Assembly: GCF_000484635.1 (NCBI RefSeq)
Contig: NZ_AXVM01000002.1
Location: 248,001-312,000 of the forward strand
Direction: 5' to 3'
DNA length: 64,000 nucleotides
Source of the DNA: Comamonas badia DSM 17552
Lineage (GTDB): Bacteria; Pseudomonadota; Gammaproteobacteria; Burkholderiales; Burkholderiaceae_C
A program made the position numbers and the translations under genes. The notes beneath the pieces were generated by a model. The model was not told where the DNA came from, ran no database searches, and saw nothing but the letters and a program-made list of their open reading frames with translations. This document shows positions 28,768 to 37,639 of this stretch, piece after piece (the stretch's first letter is position 1; every line of letters starts with the position of its first letter).

Positions 28768-30432
28768 TCAACCGACCTGCACCCAGTCGCGCCCCGCCGG
28801 TGGTTTGAAGCAAACCTTCCAGGCGCGGGCTGTCCGCAGCGCCTTGGCGATGGCGATCTGTTCCTGTTCGAGCAGGCGCGGCCGGTGTTCGTCGCGCAGG
28901 TGGCCCGGCCCAGCGGGCGCAATGCAGTCGCGCTGCCAGGCCGCGATGCGCCGTATCAGCGCGAGCGGCAGTTCGATCTGCTCGTAGCTGATCGGCTTGC
29001 CCCTGGCGTCCTGCAGACCGCTGCGGCCAAAGCCGATGTCCAGGCGGATTTCGTCGAGCTGGTGCGTGAAGGCGGCGCGTTCGGCCTGGCGTGCCGCCGC
29101 CCGTTCGGGCACGCCGCGCTTCGACAGGGTGGCCTCGGGATTGGACAAGCCCCAGCCGTCTATGCCGTGGTAGCCGACCTTGACGCCGAGCCGCAGGGCC
29201 AGCCACAGCAGATCCTCGGCGTGCTCGGACAGATTCAGGTGGTATGAAAACCGGGCGTCGTTGGCGATGATGCGCACCTCATCGGTCGTGGCCAGCAGCT
29301 CCACCGGGCGCTGCAGCCAGTCGTCCTGCGGCAGGCAACGTGCGCTGCGGCAACGCGCGCCGACGCGGCGCATCCATGCCGGGGTGGCGAGTTCCGGCGG
29401 TGCGGCGAAGCTCACGTCCGCGCCGATATGCTCGGCCACGATCATTTGCGCCACGTCGCGCGCGTCGATGGTCGCAAAGACGACCACCAGGGTCTTGCGG
29501 GCCTGCGGCGGCAGGTAGCGAAGCGTGCATGAACGCCTGCTCCAGAGCCGTTGCCCCAAGTCCAGTTCGAAGGGGTGAGCGTAACTGGCTGGCGCGACCA
29601 ACGCCGCCTTCAATTCGTCTGCGTGACGGGCGCCGCTGGCCTGGAGCAGGTAGCGCACGAAGCCGGAATCGGGCCGGTGGGTGCAGCACCAATGCAGAAT
29701 GAAAAAGCGGTGCGCGAAGTCGATCTGGCCATCGTCCTCGGGGTCGTCGGGCATGACCTCATGGTCGTCGAAGTGGTAGAGCGCGCGCCCCAACGTCTGC
29801 TCCAGCGCCTGCGCGATGGGGCGCATGGTCTGGCGCCAAGCGATGAAGGCCGCGTCCCAATCTGGTGCCTCGCCCTCTTGCTCGCACCATGGGGCGTGGA
29901 AGAACGTGAACTGCTCCCAGGGGCGCGGGTGTGCCGGCAACTGCTGCAAGGAAATCCGGGTCATCGGCGTCGCAGGCCCGCTCTGGTCGGGCCGGAATAT
30001 CGGAGCACTTGCCGCCACCTGCCCAGCCTGCTCCAGAAAATCGAGCGCTGCCGCAGACAAGCTCTGTTGCGTGGTGCGCAGCCAGTCGACGAAGTCGGCC
30101 ACCGGAATGTGCTCTGGCGGATGGGGGTCGCGGGGACTGAAATAGCAGGCCCGGCGTGCGGGCGCCGAATCACCCAGCATTCGCGCCACGATCTGGGTGG
30201 CCTGCGCCTGGGGTGTTGCCGCGCCTTCGCTGCGCAGCAGCGTCGCCAATGCCTGTACGGGTTCGAGGAAGGGCACGCAATATGCGCCCGGTGGTTCGCG
30301 GAGCCAGATGTAGCGGTTGCGCCGCACCATGTCGTCGGCGTCGGCGGCGTCAGCGAACCCGTCGAGGTGCGCGAGGGTCGCCGGCGCCAGCGCCGAGCGG
30401 GGCAATGCACGCACCAGCGCGGCAAGATTCAT
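28768..30432 (-). CDS. Uncharacterised 554-residue protein downstream of higBA
   Basis: I do not recognise this protein. It is soluble-looking, rich in Trp, His, Arg and Asp, with no signal peptide or membrane segment. Distinct stretches are the acidic DDHEVMPDDPEDDGQ near the middle, FFILHWCCTHRPDSGFVRYL, a beta-rich region around TLVVVFATIDARDVAQMIV, and GYHGIDGWGLSNPEATLSKRG. It begins 20 nt after the higA stop on the same strand, so it is likely co-transcribed with the toxin-antitoxin pair. ATG at 30438 is an alternative start. A third, accessory part of the module is possible but unproven. Confidence 0.7.
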   Translation of the reverse strand: MNLAALVRALPRSALAPATLAHLDGFADAADADDMVRRNRYIWLREPPGAYCVPFLEPVQALATLLRSEGAATPQAQATQIVARMLGDSAPARRACYFSPRDPHPPEHIPVADFVDWLRTTQQSLSAAALDFLEQAGQVAASAPIFRPDQSGPATPMTRISLQQLPAHPRPWEQFTFFHAPWCEQEGEAPDWDAAFIAWRQTMRPIAQALEQTLGRALYHFDDHEVMPDDPEDDGQIDFAHRFFILHWCCTHRPDSGFVRYLLQASGARHADELKAALVAPASYAHPFELDLGQRLWSRRSCTLRYLPPQARKTLVVVFATIDARDVAQMIVAEHIGADVSFAAPPELATPAWMRRVGARCRSARCLPQDDWLQRPVELLATTDEVRIIANDARFSYHLNLSEHAEDLLWLALRLGVKVGYHGIDGWGLSNPEATLSKRGVPERAAARQAERAAFTHQLDEIRLDIGFGRSGLQDARGKPISYEQIELPLALIRRIAAWQRDCIAPAGPGHLRDEHRPRLLEQEQIAIAKALRTARAWKVCFKPPAGRDWVQVG

Positions 30433-30451
30433 CGCCATGCCCAGGCCCGGT

Positions 30452-30763
30452 TCAACTTTGCGGTGTCGGCATGCGCGCAATACGTGAAAGCACGTCCCGT
30501 AGTGCCGGGCGTGCGGTAGCCATGTCGTAGTCTGCCTGCAAGCCCATCCAGAACTCGGCGCTGGCGCCGAAGTATTGCGCCAGGCGCAGTGCCGTATCAG
30601 CGGTCACGGAGCGGCGCTCGCGCACGATGTCATTGATGCGCGGCGCGGGCACCTGCAGCGCGTTCGCCAGCGCATGGGCTGTGATGCCCATGGGTTTGAG
30701 GAATTCTTCGCGCAACACCTCGCCTGGGTGTATGGGGCGCATGCCATTGGTGATGGTTTGCAT
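30452..30763 (-). CDS. higA: HigA-family antitoxin
   Basis: A 103-residue helix-turn-helix antitoxin. RPIHPGEVLREEFLKPMG is the typical HigA start, and ITAHALANALQVPAPRINDIVRE's first part is the DNA-binding helix pair, followed by TALRLAQYFGASAEFWMGLQ. It should neutralise HigB and repress its own promoter. It follows higB by 12 nt, the usual toxin-first order. Confidence 0.92.
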   Translation of the reverse strand: MQTITNGMRPIHPGEVLREEFLKPMGITAHALANALQVPAPRINDIVRERRSVTADTALRLAQYFGASAEFWMGLQADYDMATARPALRDVLSRIARMPTPQS

Positions 30764-30775
30764 GGCGGTTCTCCG

Positions 30776-31054
30776 TCAGTGATAGTCCACGATCTCTACT
30801 TGCGCTGCGTTGCTGCCCGTCCACACGAAGCACACGCGCCACTGATCGTTGATGCGGATGCTGTGCTGACCTTTACGATCGCCTTTGAGCGCTTCCAGGC
30901 GATTGTTCGGAGGAATGCGCAGATCGGCCAGACAGGTGGCTCGGTGCACCATCTGAAGCTTGCGTTCGGCGACAGCGCGCAGGTTGGCAAAGCGAGCCAC
31001 TGCCTGCCCGGCAAACAGCGCCTGGGTCTGTGCACATCGAAAGCTCTCGATCAT
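30776..31054 (-). CDS. higB: HigB-family (RelE-like) toxin
   Basis: A 92-residue RelE-superfamily mRNA interferase that cuts mRNA at the ribosome. Marks are MIESFRC, LRIPPNNRLEALKGDR, and HSIRINDQWRVCFVW, with the conserved Arg and the C-terminal VEIVDYH. The first half, RFANLRAVAERKLQMVHRA, is a helix pair usual for HigB-1. It is the first gene of a promoter with an operator-like palindrome at 31071-31085. Confidence 0.92.
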   Translation of the reverse strand: MIESFRCAQTQALFAGQAVARFANLRAVAERKLQMVHRATCLADLRIPPNNRLEALKGDRKGQHSIRINDQWRVCFVWTGSNAAQVEIVDYH

Positions 31055-31064
31055 TGATCGTCAG

Positions 31065-31094
31065 TATATAACGCGCCGCGTTAAATCACTAACA
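31065..31094 (-). promoter_or_regulatory. higBA promoter with operator palindrome
   Basis: Read on the minus strand: -35 TTAGTG (31094-31089), 18-nt spacer, -10 TATACT (31070-31065). The spacer holds a perfect inverted repeat, TAACGCG-C-CGCGTTA (31071-31085), well placed for HigA to block RNA polymerase. Confidence 0.75.
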
Positions 31095-31301
31095 CTGTGT
31101 CGTATGTGGCGTTTTCGAAGCAGACCCGCAGACTCGCCCTGTCAGGCCAAGTACGCACCTGGATACATCTGCCGCGCACCGGTATTCGGAATAGTTGAAA
31201 AAAAGCGTCAGCACGAATTCCATTCTGATTTCAAGACATTGGCAAAACACATGTTTACAGAAACAATCGTGTCATGAATCACATCGAATATCGTGCTGTT
31301 C

Positions 31302-32705
31302 ATGACCACGACATCGGTTGAACAACTGCTGGCAACACTGCGCCGCAAACCCCAGTCCAGCGCGCCTGAAGTGGCCGCCGCCCTGGGGGTAAGCGTGCCC
31401 ACCGCGCAGCGCCTGCTGCGCACTGCGGGCGATGCGGTCGTGAGCCTGGGGCGCGCTCGTCGCACGCGCCACGCCGCGCGCCGCAGCCTGCGCGGGCAGG
31501 CGCAAGACCTGCCGGTGTACCGCATCGACGCCGAAGGTATCGCCCACGCCTTTGCCACGCTGGCGCTGGTGGCGCCCCAAGGCTGCGCGATGGCGCTGCA
31601 AGAGGGCGGCTGGCCGCTGCCCGATGCATCGCGCGACGGCTGGTGGCCGGGGCTGCCCTATCCACTGCAGGATATGCGGCCCCAAGGCTACCTGGGCCGG
31701 CAGTTTGCGCGCGCCGTGCACGACGATCTGCAACTGCCGCCCGACCCGCGCGCTTGGGGGGATGACGAGGTGCTGCTGGCGCTGGCGCACGCGGGCCATG
31801 ACATGCCCGGCGACCTGGTCGTGGGCGAGCGGGCCTTGCGCCTGTGGCAGGCGCAGCGGTTGGCAGCGCCACCTGCGCTGACTGAGGAATGATTGCTAGA
31901 AGCCTACGCGGCGCTGGCCGAGCTGGCGTTGGCGGGCGGCGCAGCGGGTTCGAGCGCCGCGGGGGAGTTCCCCAAGTTTGCGGCGCTGCGCAGCCTGCCG
32001 TTGGCGCAGGAGGGCGGGCCCGATGGCGTGCCGCGCAGCGCGCATGTGCTGGTCAAGTTTTCCGGCGCGGGAGTGTAACCGGCAGAGCGCCGCTGGGCCG
32101 ATCTGCTGCGCGCTGAGCATCTGGCGCTGCAGACGCTGGCCGAGCACGGCGTGCCGGCGGCGCGCAGCCGCATCCTCACCGGCGCGGGGCGCACCTTTCT
32201 GGAGGTGGAGCGCTTTGACCGCCACGGCCTGTGGGGCCGCAGCCCACTGGTAAGCCTGGAGGCAGTGAACGCCGCGTTCCTGGGCCAGCCGCAACGCTCG
32301 TGGGCCGTGCTGGGCGCAGGTCTGGTGCGCCTGGATGTGCTTTCTGATCCGGCGCTGCAGCACATCGCCCGGCTGGAATGGTTTGGCCGCCTGATCGGCA
32401 ACACCGACATGCACCTGGGCAATCTGGGGTTTCGCCCACGGGCCGATGGTTTTTCGCCCGCCCCCGCTTACGACATGCTGCCGATGCGCTATGCGCCGCT
32501 GCCGGGCGGCGAGCTGCCGGCGCTGCGCCCGCTCGATCCTGCCCTGCCGCTACCGGCCGAGCGCAGCAACTGGCAGGCAGCGGCTGACGTGGCCATGGCG
32601 TTCTGGCAGCAGCTTGCCGATGACGTGGGCACTGCGCAAGACCTGCGCGCACTGGCGGGCACCCATGCCGGGCAGCTCACGCAATTGCGTGCGGTGGTGG
32701 GCTGA
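31302..32705 (+). pseudogene. YjjJ/HipA-like serine-threonine kinase gene with two in-frame stops
   Basis: One reading frame of 467 codons encodes a HipA-family kinase of the YjjJ type: an N-terminal winged helix (about residues 5-60), the HipA N-subdomain, then the kinase core with catalytic NTDMHLGN and the metal-binding PAYDMLPM. The frame is interrupted by TGA at 31890-31892 (codon 197) and TAA at 32076-32078 (codon 259), with no frameshift; family-like sequence resumes at once after each stop. It is most simply a pseudogene; the kinase half is otherwise well kept, so decay looks recent. No hipB-like partner is next to it. Confidence 0.8.
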
Positions 32706-32756
32706 GAGGCGCAGAGGCAATCCCCCACATGCCGCGTGCGCAACACCGCGCCTGCG

Positions 32757-34454
32757 CTACAACTGCCCCGCGTCCTGCGCCTCCTGCAGCTGGCGCCACA
32801 TCACCTTGCCGCTGCCGCTCTTGGGCAGTTTGTCGGCAAAGCGCACCTGGCGCGGCGCCTTGTAGGCGGCCATCTGTTCGTGGCTCCAGGCGATGATGTC
32901 CTGCTCGCTCACCTGGCCCTGCTGGCCGGGGCGCAGCACCACCACGGCCTTGACGGTTTCGCCGCGGTAGTCGTCGCGCGCGCTGATGACGCAGACTTCC
33001 TGGATCGCGGGGTGGCGGTACATCAGCGATTCGACCTCGGCCGGCCAGACCTTGTAGCCGCTGGCGTTGATCATGCGCTTGAGGCGGTCGGTGATGAAGA
33101 AGTAGCCCTCCTCGTCCACGCGGCCCAGGTCGCCGGTGCGAAAGAAGCGCTTGCCTTCCAGCATGAAGAACACCGCCTCGGTGGCGTCGGGGTGCTTCCA
33201 GTAGCCGTCGAAAACCTCGGGGCCGTGCACCACGATTTCGCCCTGCTCGCCCTGGGGCAGCTCCTTCAGGGTCTGCGGATCGACGATGCGCGCATCGGTG
33301 CTCATGAAAGGGATGCCCAGGCACTGCTGCTTGGGCCGGTCGGGCGGGTTGCTGTGCGAGGGCGCGGCGGTTTCTGTCAGGCCGTAGCCCTCGGCGTATT
33401 TCAGGCCGTATTGCTCCAATAGCCGCTGGGCCACGGCCTGCGGCATGGCCGCACCGCCGCCGCCGATGTTCTTCAGGCTGCTCAGGTCGAACTGCGCGAA
33501 GTTGGGGCTGGCCATGAGGTCGATGATCATGGTCGGGATGTTGGTCCACACCGTGACCTTGTGGCGCGAGATGAGCCGCCCGGCCAGCTCGCGGTCCCAG
33601 CGCGGCATGAGCACCAGCGTGGAGCCGCAGTACAGCGCCGCGTGCATCACGCTGACCATGCCGGTGATGTGGAACATCGGCACCACGCACAGCGCCACGC
33701 CTTCGGCGGTGGCCGTGCCCCACAGGCTGCTGGCCACGGCGTTGTGCATCAGGCTGCGGTGCGGGTGCATGCAGCCCTTGGGCCGGCCGGTGGTGCCGCT
33801 GGTGTAGGGCAGCGCGGCCAGGTCGTCAGGCCCCACGGTGTGCGCCGGCGCGGCAGCGGTGCAGGCGATTGCTTCTTCCCAGCCATGCACCGCACCGCCG
33901 GCCAGCAGGGGCAGCGGATGGCGGGTGCACAGCCAGTCCTGCCAGGCGGCGGGCATGTCGCCGGGCTGCAGCGCCCGCGGGTCGAACGCATCGGTGTATT
34001 GGCTGACGAGCAGGTGCGCGAGCCGCTGCCCCTCGGGCAGCTGGCTGCTGGCCTGCGCCATCTCGCCCGCCAGATCGCCGGTGGTGATGGCGATGCGGGC
34101 GCCGGAATCCTCGATGTAGTGCGCCAGCTCCTGTGCCTTGTTCATCGGGTTGACGGGCACGACGACGGCATTGGCCCGCAGGATGGCGAAATGCGCGATG
34201 ACCCACTGCGGGCAGTTCTGCATGAAGAGCAGCACCCGGTCGCCCTTGCCCACGCCCCAGGCCGCCAGCTGCGCCGCCAGGCGTTCGGCCGCGTCGTGCA
34301 GCGCGCGGTAGCTGGTCTGCCGGCCCATGAAGACCAGCGCCGCCTTGTCCGGGTAGCGCTGCGCGTTGACCGCGAGGTTGACCCACAGCGAGGTGGCCGG
34401 CGTGGCGATGGCGTGGGGCAGGCGCGCGGGCCAGTGGGCATGGTGGGCTTGCAT
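32757..34454 (-). CDS. AMP-dependent acyl-CoA synthetase
   Basis: A 565-residue adenylate-forming ligase that activates a fatty or aromatic acid with ATP and CoA. The phosphate loop PYTSGTTGRPKG lies at about 216-227, EGYGLTETAAP at about 357, RTGDLGRVDEEGYF and DRLKRMINASGYKV mark the hinge, and Lys in PKSGSGKVMWR is the catalytic C-terminal lysine. The exact substrate is not readable. ATG at 34454 begins the family match. It is divergent from the dehydrogenase gene at 34697. Confidence 0.9.
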   Translation of the reverse strand: MQAHHAHWPARLPHAIATPATSLWVNLAVNAQRYPDKAALVFMGRQTSYRALHDAAERLAAQLAAWGVGKGDRVLLFMQNCPQWVIAHFAILRANAVVVPVNPMNKAQELAHYIEDSGARIAITTGDLAGEMAQASSQLPEGQRLAHLLVSQYTDAFDPRALQPGDMPAAWQDWLCTRHPLPLLAGGAVHGWEEAIACTAAAPAHTVGPDDLAALPYTSGTTGRPKGCMHPHRSLMHNAVASSLWGTATAEGVALCVVPMFHITGMVSVMHAALYCGSTLVLMPRWDRELAGRLISRHKVTVWTNIPTMIIDLMASPNFAQFDLSSLKNIGGGGAAMPQAVAQRLLEQYGLKYAEGYGLTETAAPSHSNPPDRPKQQCLGIPFMSTDARIVDPQTLKELPQGEQGEIVVHGPEVFDGYWKHPDATEAVFFMLEGKRFFRTGDLGRVDEEGYFFITDRLKRMINASGYKVWPAEVESLMYRHPAIQEVCVISARDDYRGETVKAVVVLRPGQQGQVSEQDIIAWSHEQMAAYKAPRQVRFADKLPKSGSGKVMWRQLQEAQDAGQL

Positions 34455-34696
34455 GCAGCTTCCTTGGTCAGCTATCTTTGTTGCGACGGGCTCAGGGTAC
34501 GCAGCGCCCGCGGCGCTGGCAACCGGGCCAACCCCGGGCCGCAGTCGCCCACGCGACCGTGCACACCTGGTTACCCTGAAGGTGCTGGTGCGGGCCGCAC
34601 CATCAACGACAATCAGGGGCGGCGGCATGTCCGCCATCACTGAACCCATTTGACGCCCTGGCGGGAAACCAGCCGGCGCTGACCCATTTGCCTGCA

Positions 34697-35704
34697 ATGA
34701 ATATCGTCATCCTGGACGACTACCAGGACACCGTGCGCAAGCTGCGCTGCGCCGAACGCCTTGCGGCCCATTCCGCCAAGGTCTATACCAACACCGTCAA
34801 GGGGCTGGGGCAGCTGTCGGTGCGGCTGCGCGACGCCGACATCCTCGTGCTCATCCGCGAGCGCACGCACATCACGCGCCAGCTGGTCGAAAAACTCCCG
34901 CGCCTGAAATTCATCGCCCAGACCGGACGCGCGGGGCCGCACATCGACCTGGCCGCCTGCACCGAGCGCGGCATCGCCGTGGCCGAGGGCACCAGCTCTC
35001 CCGTGGCGCCGGCCGAGCTGACCTGGGCGCTGATGATGGCCGCCATGCGCCGCCTGCCGCACTACATCGCCAGCCTCAAGCACGGCGCCTGGCAGCAGGC
35101 CGGGCTGCGCGCGGGCTCGATGCCGCCCAACTTTGGTCTCGGGCAGGTGCTGCGCGGGCGCACGCTGGGCATCTGGGGCTATGGACGCATTGGCCAGATC
35201 GTCGCGGGCTATGGCCGCGTCTTCGGCATGAACGTGCGCATCTGGGGCAGCGAAAACTCGCGCGCCAAGGCGCTGGCCGATGGCTACCAGTCCGCCGCCA
35301 CGCGCGCCGAGTTCTTCGAGCAGTGCGACGTGATCTCGCTGCACCTCAGGCTGAACGAGGCCACGCAGCACCTCATCACATTGGAAGACCTCTCCCTGAT
35401 GAAGCCGACGGCGCTGCTGGTGAATACCTCGCGCGCCGAGCTGCTGCAGCCCGATGCCCTGATCGCCGCGCTCAACCGCGGCCGCCCCGGCATGGCCGCG
35501 ATCGACGTGTTCGAGAGCGAACCCATCCTGCAGGGCCATGCGCTGCTGCGGCTGGAAAACTGCATCTGCACGCCGCACATCGGCTATGTCGAGCAGGACA
35601 ACTACGAGCTGTACTTTGGCGCCGCGTTCGACAACGTGATCAACTACATGAAGGGCACGCCGACCAACATCGTCAACCCCGGCGCGCTGCAGATGCGCCG
35701 CTGA
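34697..35704 (+). CDS. D-isomer 2-hydroxyacid dehydrogenase
   Basis: A 335-residue NAD(P)-dependent dehydrogenase related to D-3-phosphoglycerate dehydrogenase and lactate or glyoxylate reductases. The Rossmann motif GIWGYGRIGQIVAGYG lies near residue 158, and the catalytic Arg, Glu and His are in VNTSRAELL, AIDVFESEP and CTPHIGY. It lacks the C-terminal ACT domain of SerA, so the substrate is open. mnmC begins 6 nt downstream on the same strand. Confidence 0.9.
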   Translation: MNIVILDDYQDTVRKLRCAERLAAHSAKVYTNTVKGLGQLSVRLRDADILVLIRERTHITRQLVEKLPRLKFIAQTGRAGPHIDLAACTERGIAVAEGTSSPVAPAELTWALMMAAMRRLPHYIASLKHGAWQQAGLRAGSMPPNFGLGQVLRGRTLGIWGYGRIGQIVAGYGRVFGMNVRIWGSENSRAKALADGYQSAATRAEFFEQCDVISLHLRLNEATQHLITLEDLSLMKPTALLVNTSRAELLQPDALIAALNRGRPGMAAIDVFESEPILQGHALLRLENCICTPHIGYVEQDNYELYFGAAFDNVINYMKGTPTNIVNPGALQMRR

Positions 35705-35710
35705 CGCGCG

Positions 35711-37639
35711 ATGGCGGAACCCGTCGATTGGCTGGCCGACGGCACCCCGGCCAGCCCGCGCTTTGGCGACCGCTACCGCAGCAGCGCGGGCCATGGGCTG
35801 GACCAGGCGCGCGGCGTTTTCCTGCAGGGCTGCGGCCTGCCGGCGGCCTGGGCGGGGCAGGCGCGGTGGCGCATTCTGGAAACCGGCTTTGGCCTGGGGC
35901 TGAATTTCCTCGTCGCCTGGGCCGCGTGGCGCGCCGACGCGCAGCGCCCGCAGCGGCTGCACTTCGTCTCCTGCGAGGCCTGGCCGGTCAGCGCCGAAGA
36001 CTTGCTGCGCGCCGCACCGCCGGATGCACAGCTGCAGGCGCTGGCCGCAACCCTGGCAGCACGGTTTCACGGTCTGGTGCCGGGCGTGCACCGGCTGGCG
36101 TTTGAAGGCGGTCGGGTACTGCTGACGCTCCTGGTCGGCGATGCGCAAACCATGCTCAAGGCGCAGCGTCCGCAGGCGGACAGCGTGTTTCTGGATGGCT
36201 TCGCGCCGCGCCTGAACCCGGATGTGTGGAGCCCGCACACGCTCAAGGCCGTCGCCCGCTGCTGCCGCCGCGGCACCCGCCTGGCGACCTGGAGCACGGC
36301 GCGCAGCGTGCGCGATGCGCTCACCCAATGCGGCTTTGCGGTGCAGAAAGTGGCGGGAGTGCCGCCCAAACGCGAGAACCTGCACGCGGTGTACGACCCG
36401 CCCTGGGAGCCGCGCGCCACGCGCCCGGCCTTGCCTGCCGTGCGCCCGCCCGCAGGCCGGCGCTGCGCCGTGGTGGGCGCGGGACTGGCGGGCGCGGCCG
36501 TGGCCTGGCAACTGGCCCAGCGCGGCTGGCAGGTGGCGGTGATCGATGGCGCCACGCACCCCGCCACTGGCGCATCGGGCGTGCCTGCTGCGATTTTCGC
36601 GCCGCACCACTCGCCCGACGACAGCGTGATCTCGCGCCTCTCGCGCGCCGGGGTGCGTGCCACGCTGCAGGCGCTGCACCAGCTGGCCAGCGACCTGCAG
36701 GGCACGGCCTGGGACATGCACGGCGTGCTGGAACATGCCGTGGAGCCAGGCGCCCGCCTGGCCGGGGACAGCGGCGCATGGCAGCCCTGGACGCGCCCGG
36801 CCAGCGCCGGAGAACGCGCCCAGGCCCGGCTGGATACCGATGCGCCGGCACTTTGGCACGCCAGCGCCGGCTGGCTGCGCCCGGCGGCATTGGTAGCGCG
36901 ACTGCTGGCGCAACCGGGCGTCACCGTTCGCACCGGCCTGGCGGTTGCGAAAATCGAAGCGGCCGATGCGCGCTGGCGGCTGACCGATGCGCGGAGCACC
37001 CCCATCGCCGAGGCGGAGTGCATCGTGGTGTGCGCCGGCCCCGCCAGTGCCCGGCTGTCCGGCCGCCGGCTGCCGCTGCAGCCGGTGCGCGGCATGGCCA
37101 GCTGGGGCCTGCATACGCCGCACACCGCCGCCGCGCCCTGGCCCGAGGTTCCCGTCAACGGGCACGGCAACCTGATTCCGCGCGTGCCGCTTGCGGGAGG
37201 TGAGGCCTGGGTCTGCGGCTCGACGTTCGAGCGCGATCAGGCATGCTTGCCTTTGAGCGAGGGCGAAATCACCGCCGCGCACCGCGCCAATTTCGCCAAG
37301 CTGCAGCGGCTGCTGCCCGCGCTGGCAGCGGCGCTGCAGCCCGTCTTTGCCGCGCCCGTCGCACCGCGACTGCAGGCATGGTCCGGCGTGCGCTGCACCA
37401 CGCCCGATCACCTGCCGCTGGTTGGCCCGCTGGACGGCGCCGTGCAGCCGGGCCTGTGGCTCTGCACCGGCCTGGGGGCGCGCGGCGCCACGCTGGCGCT
37501 GCTGTGCGCCGAGCTGCTCGCCGCCCGGCTGCACGATGAGCCGCTGCCGCTGGACGCTGCGCTGGGGCGTGCGATAAGCACCGAACGGCTGGCGCGCGCG
37601 GCACAATCCACCACCGCTGCCCCCTCTTCGCGCTCTTGA
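35711..37639 (+). CDS. mnmC: Bifunctional tRNA U34 modification enzyme MnmC
   Basis: A 642-residue two-domain enzyme completing mnm5-uridine at the tRNA wobble position. The N-terminal methyltransferase (about 1-235) has ETGFGLGLNFLVAW for SAM and FLDGFAPRLNPDVWS; the C-terminal FAD oxidoreductase (about 250-620) has VVGAGLAGAAVAWQLA for FAD and GVRCTTPDHLPLVG late. Both parts look complete. It sits between a dehydrogenase and a DMT-transporter gene and overlaps the latter's TTG start by 3 nt. Confidence 0.95.
   Translation: MAEPVDWLADGTPASPRFGDRYRSSAGHGLDQARGVFLQGCGLPAAWAGQARWRILETGFGLGLNFLVAWAAWRADAQRPQRLHFVSCEAWPVSAEDLLRAAPPDAQLQALAATLAARFHGLVPGVHRLAFEGGRVLLTLLVGDAQTMLKAQRPQADSVFLDGFAPRLNPDVWSPHTLKAVARCCRRGTRLATWSTARSVRDALTQCGFAVQKVAGVPPKRENLHAVYDPPWEPRATRPALPAVRPPAGRRCAVVGAGLAGAAVAWQLAQRGWQVAVIDGATHPATGASGVPAAIFAPHHSPDDSVISRLSRAGVRATLQALHQLASDLQGTAWDMHGVLEHAVEPGARLAGDSGAWQPWTRPASAGERAQARLDTDAPALWHASAGWLRPAALVARLLAQPGVTVRTGLAVAKIEAADARWRLTDARSTPIAEAECIVVCAGPASARLSGRRLPLQPVRGMASWGLHTPHTAAAPWPEVPVNGHGNLIPRVPLAGGEAWVCGSTFERDQACLPLSEGEITAAHRANFAKLQRLLPALAAALQPVFAAPVAPRLQAWSGVRCTTPDHLPLVGPLDGAVQPGLWLCTGLGARGATLALLCAELLAARLHDEPLPLDAALGRAISTERLARAAQSTTAAPSSRS

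Noticed and set aside
31890-32078. TGA in the YjjJ-like gene as selenocysteine, or the gene as frameshifted
   Set aside because: No SECIS-like or sel genes are seen, a TAA follows later, and all parts share one frame, so plain nonsense mutations fit better.
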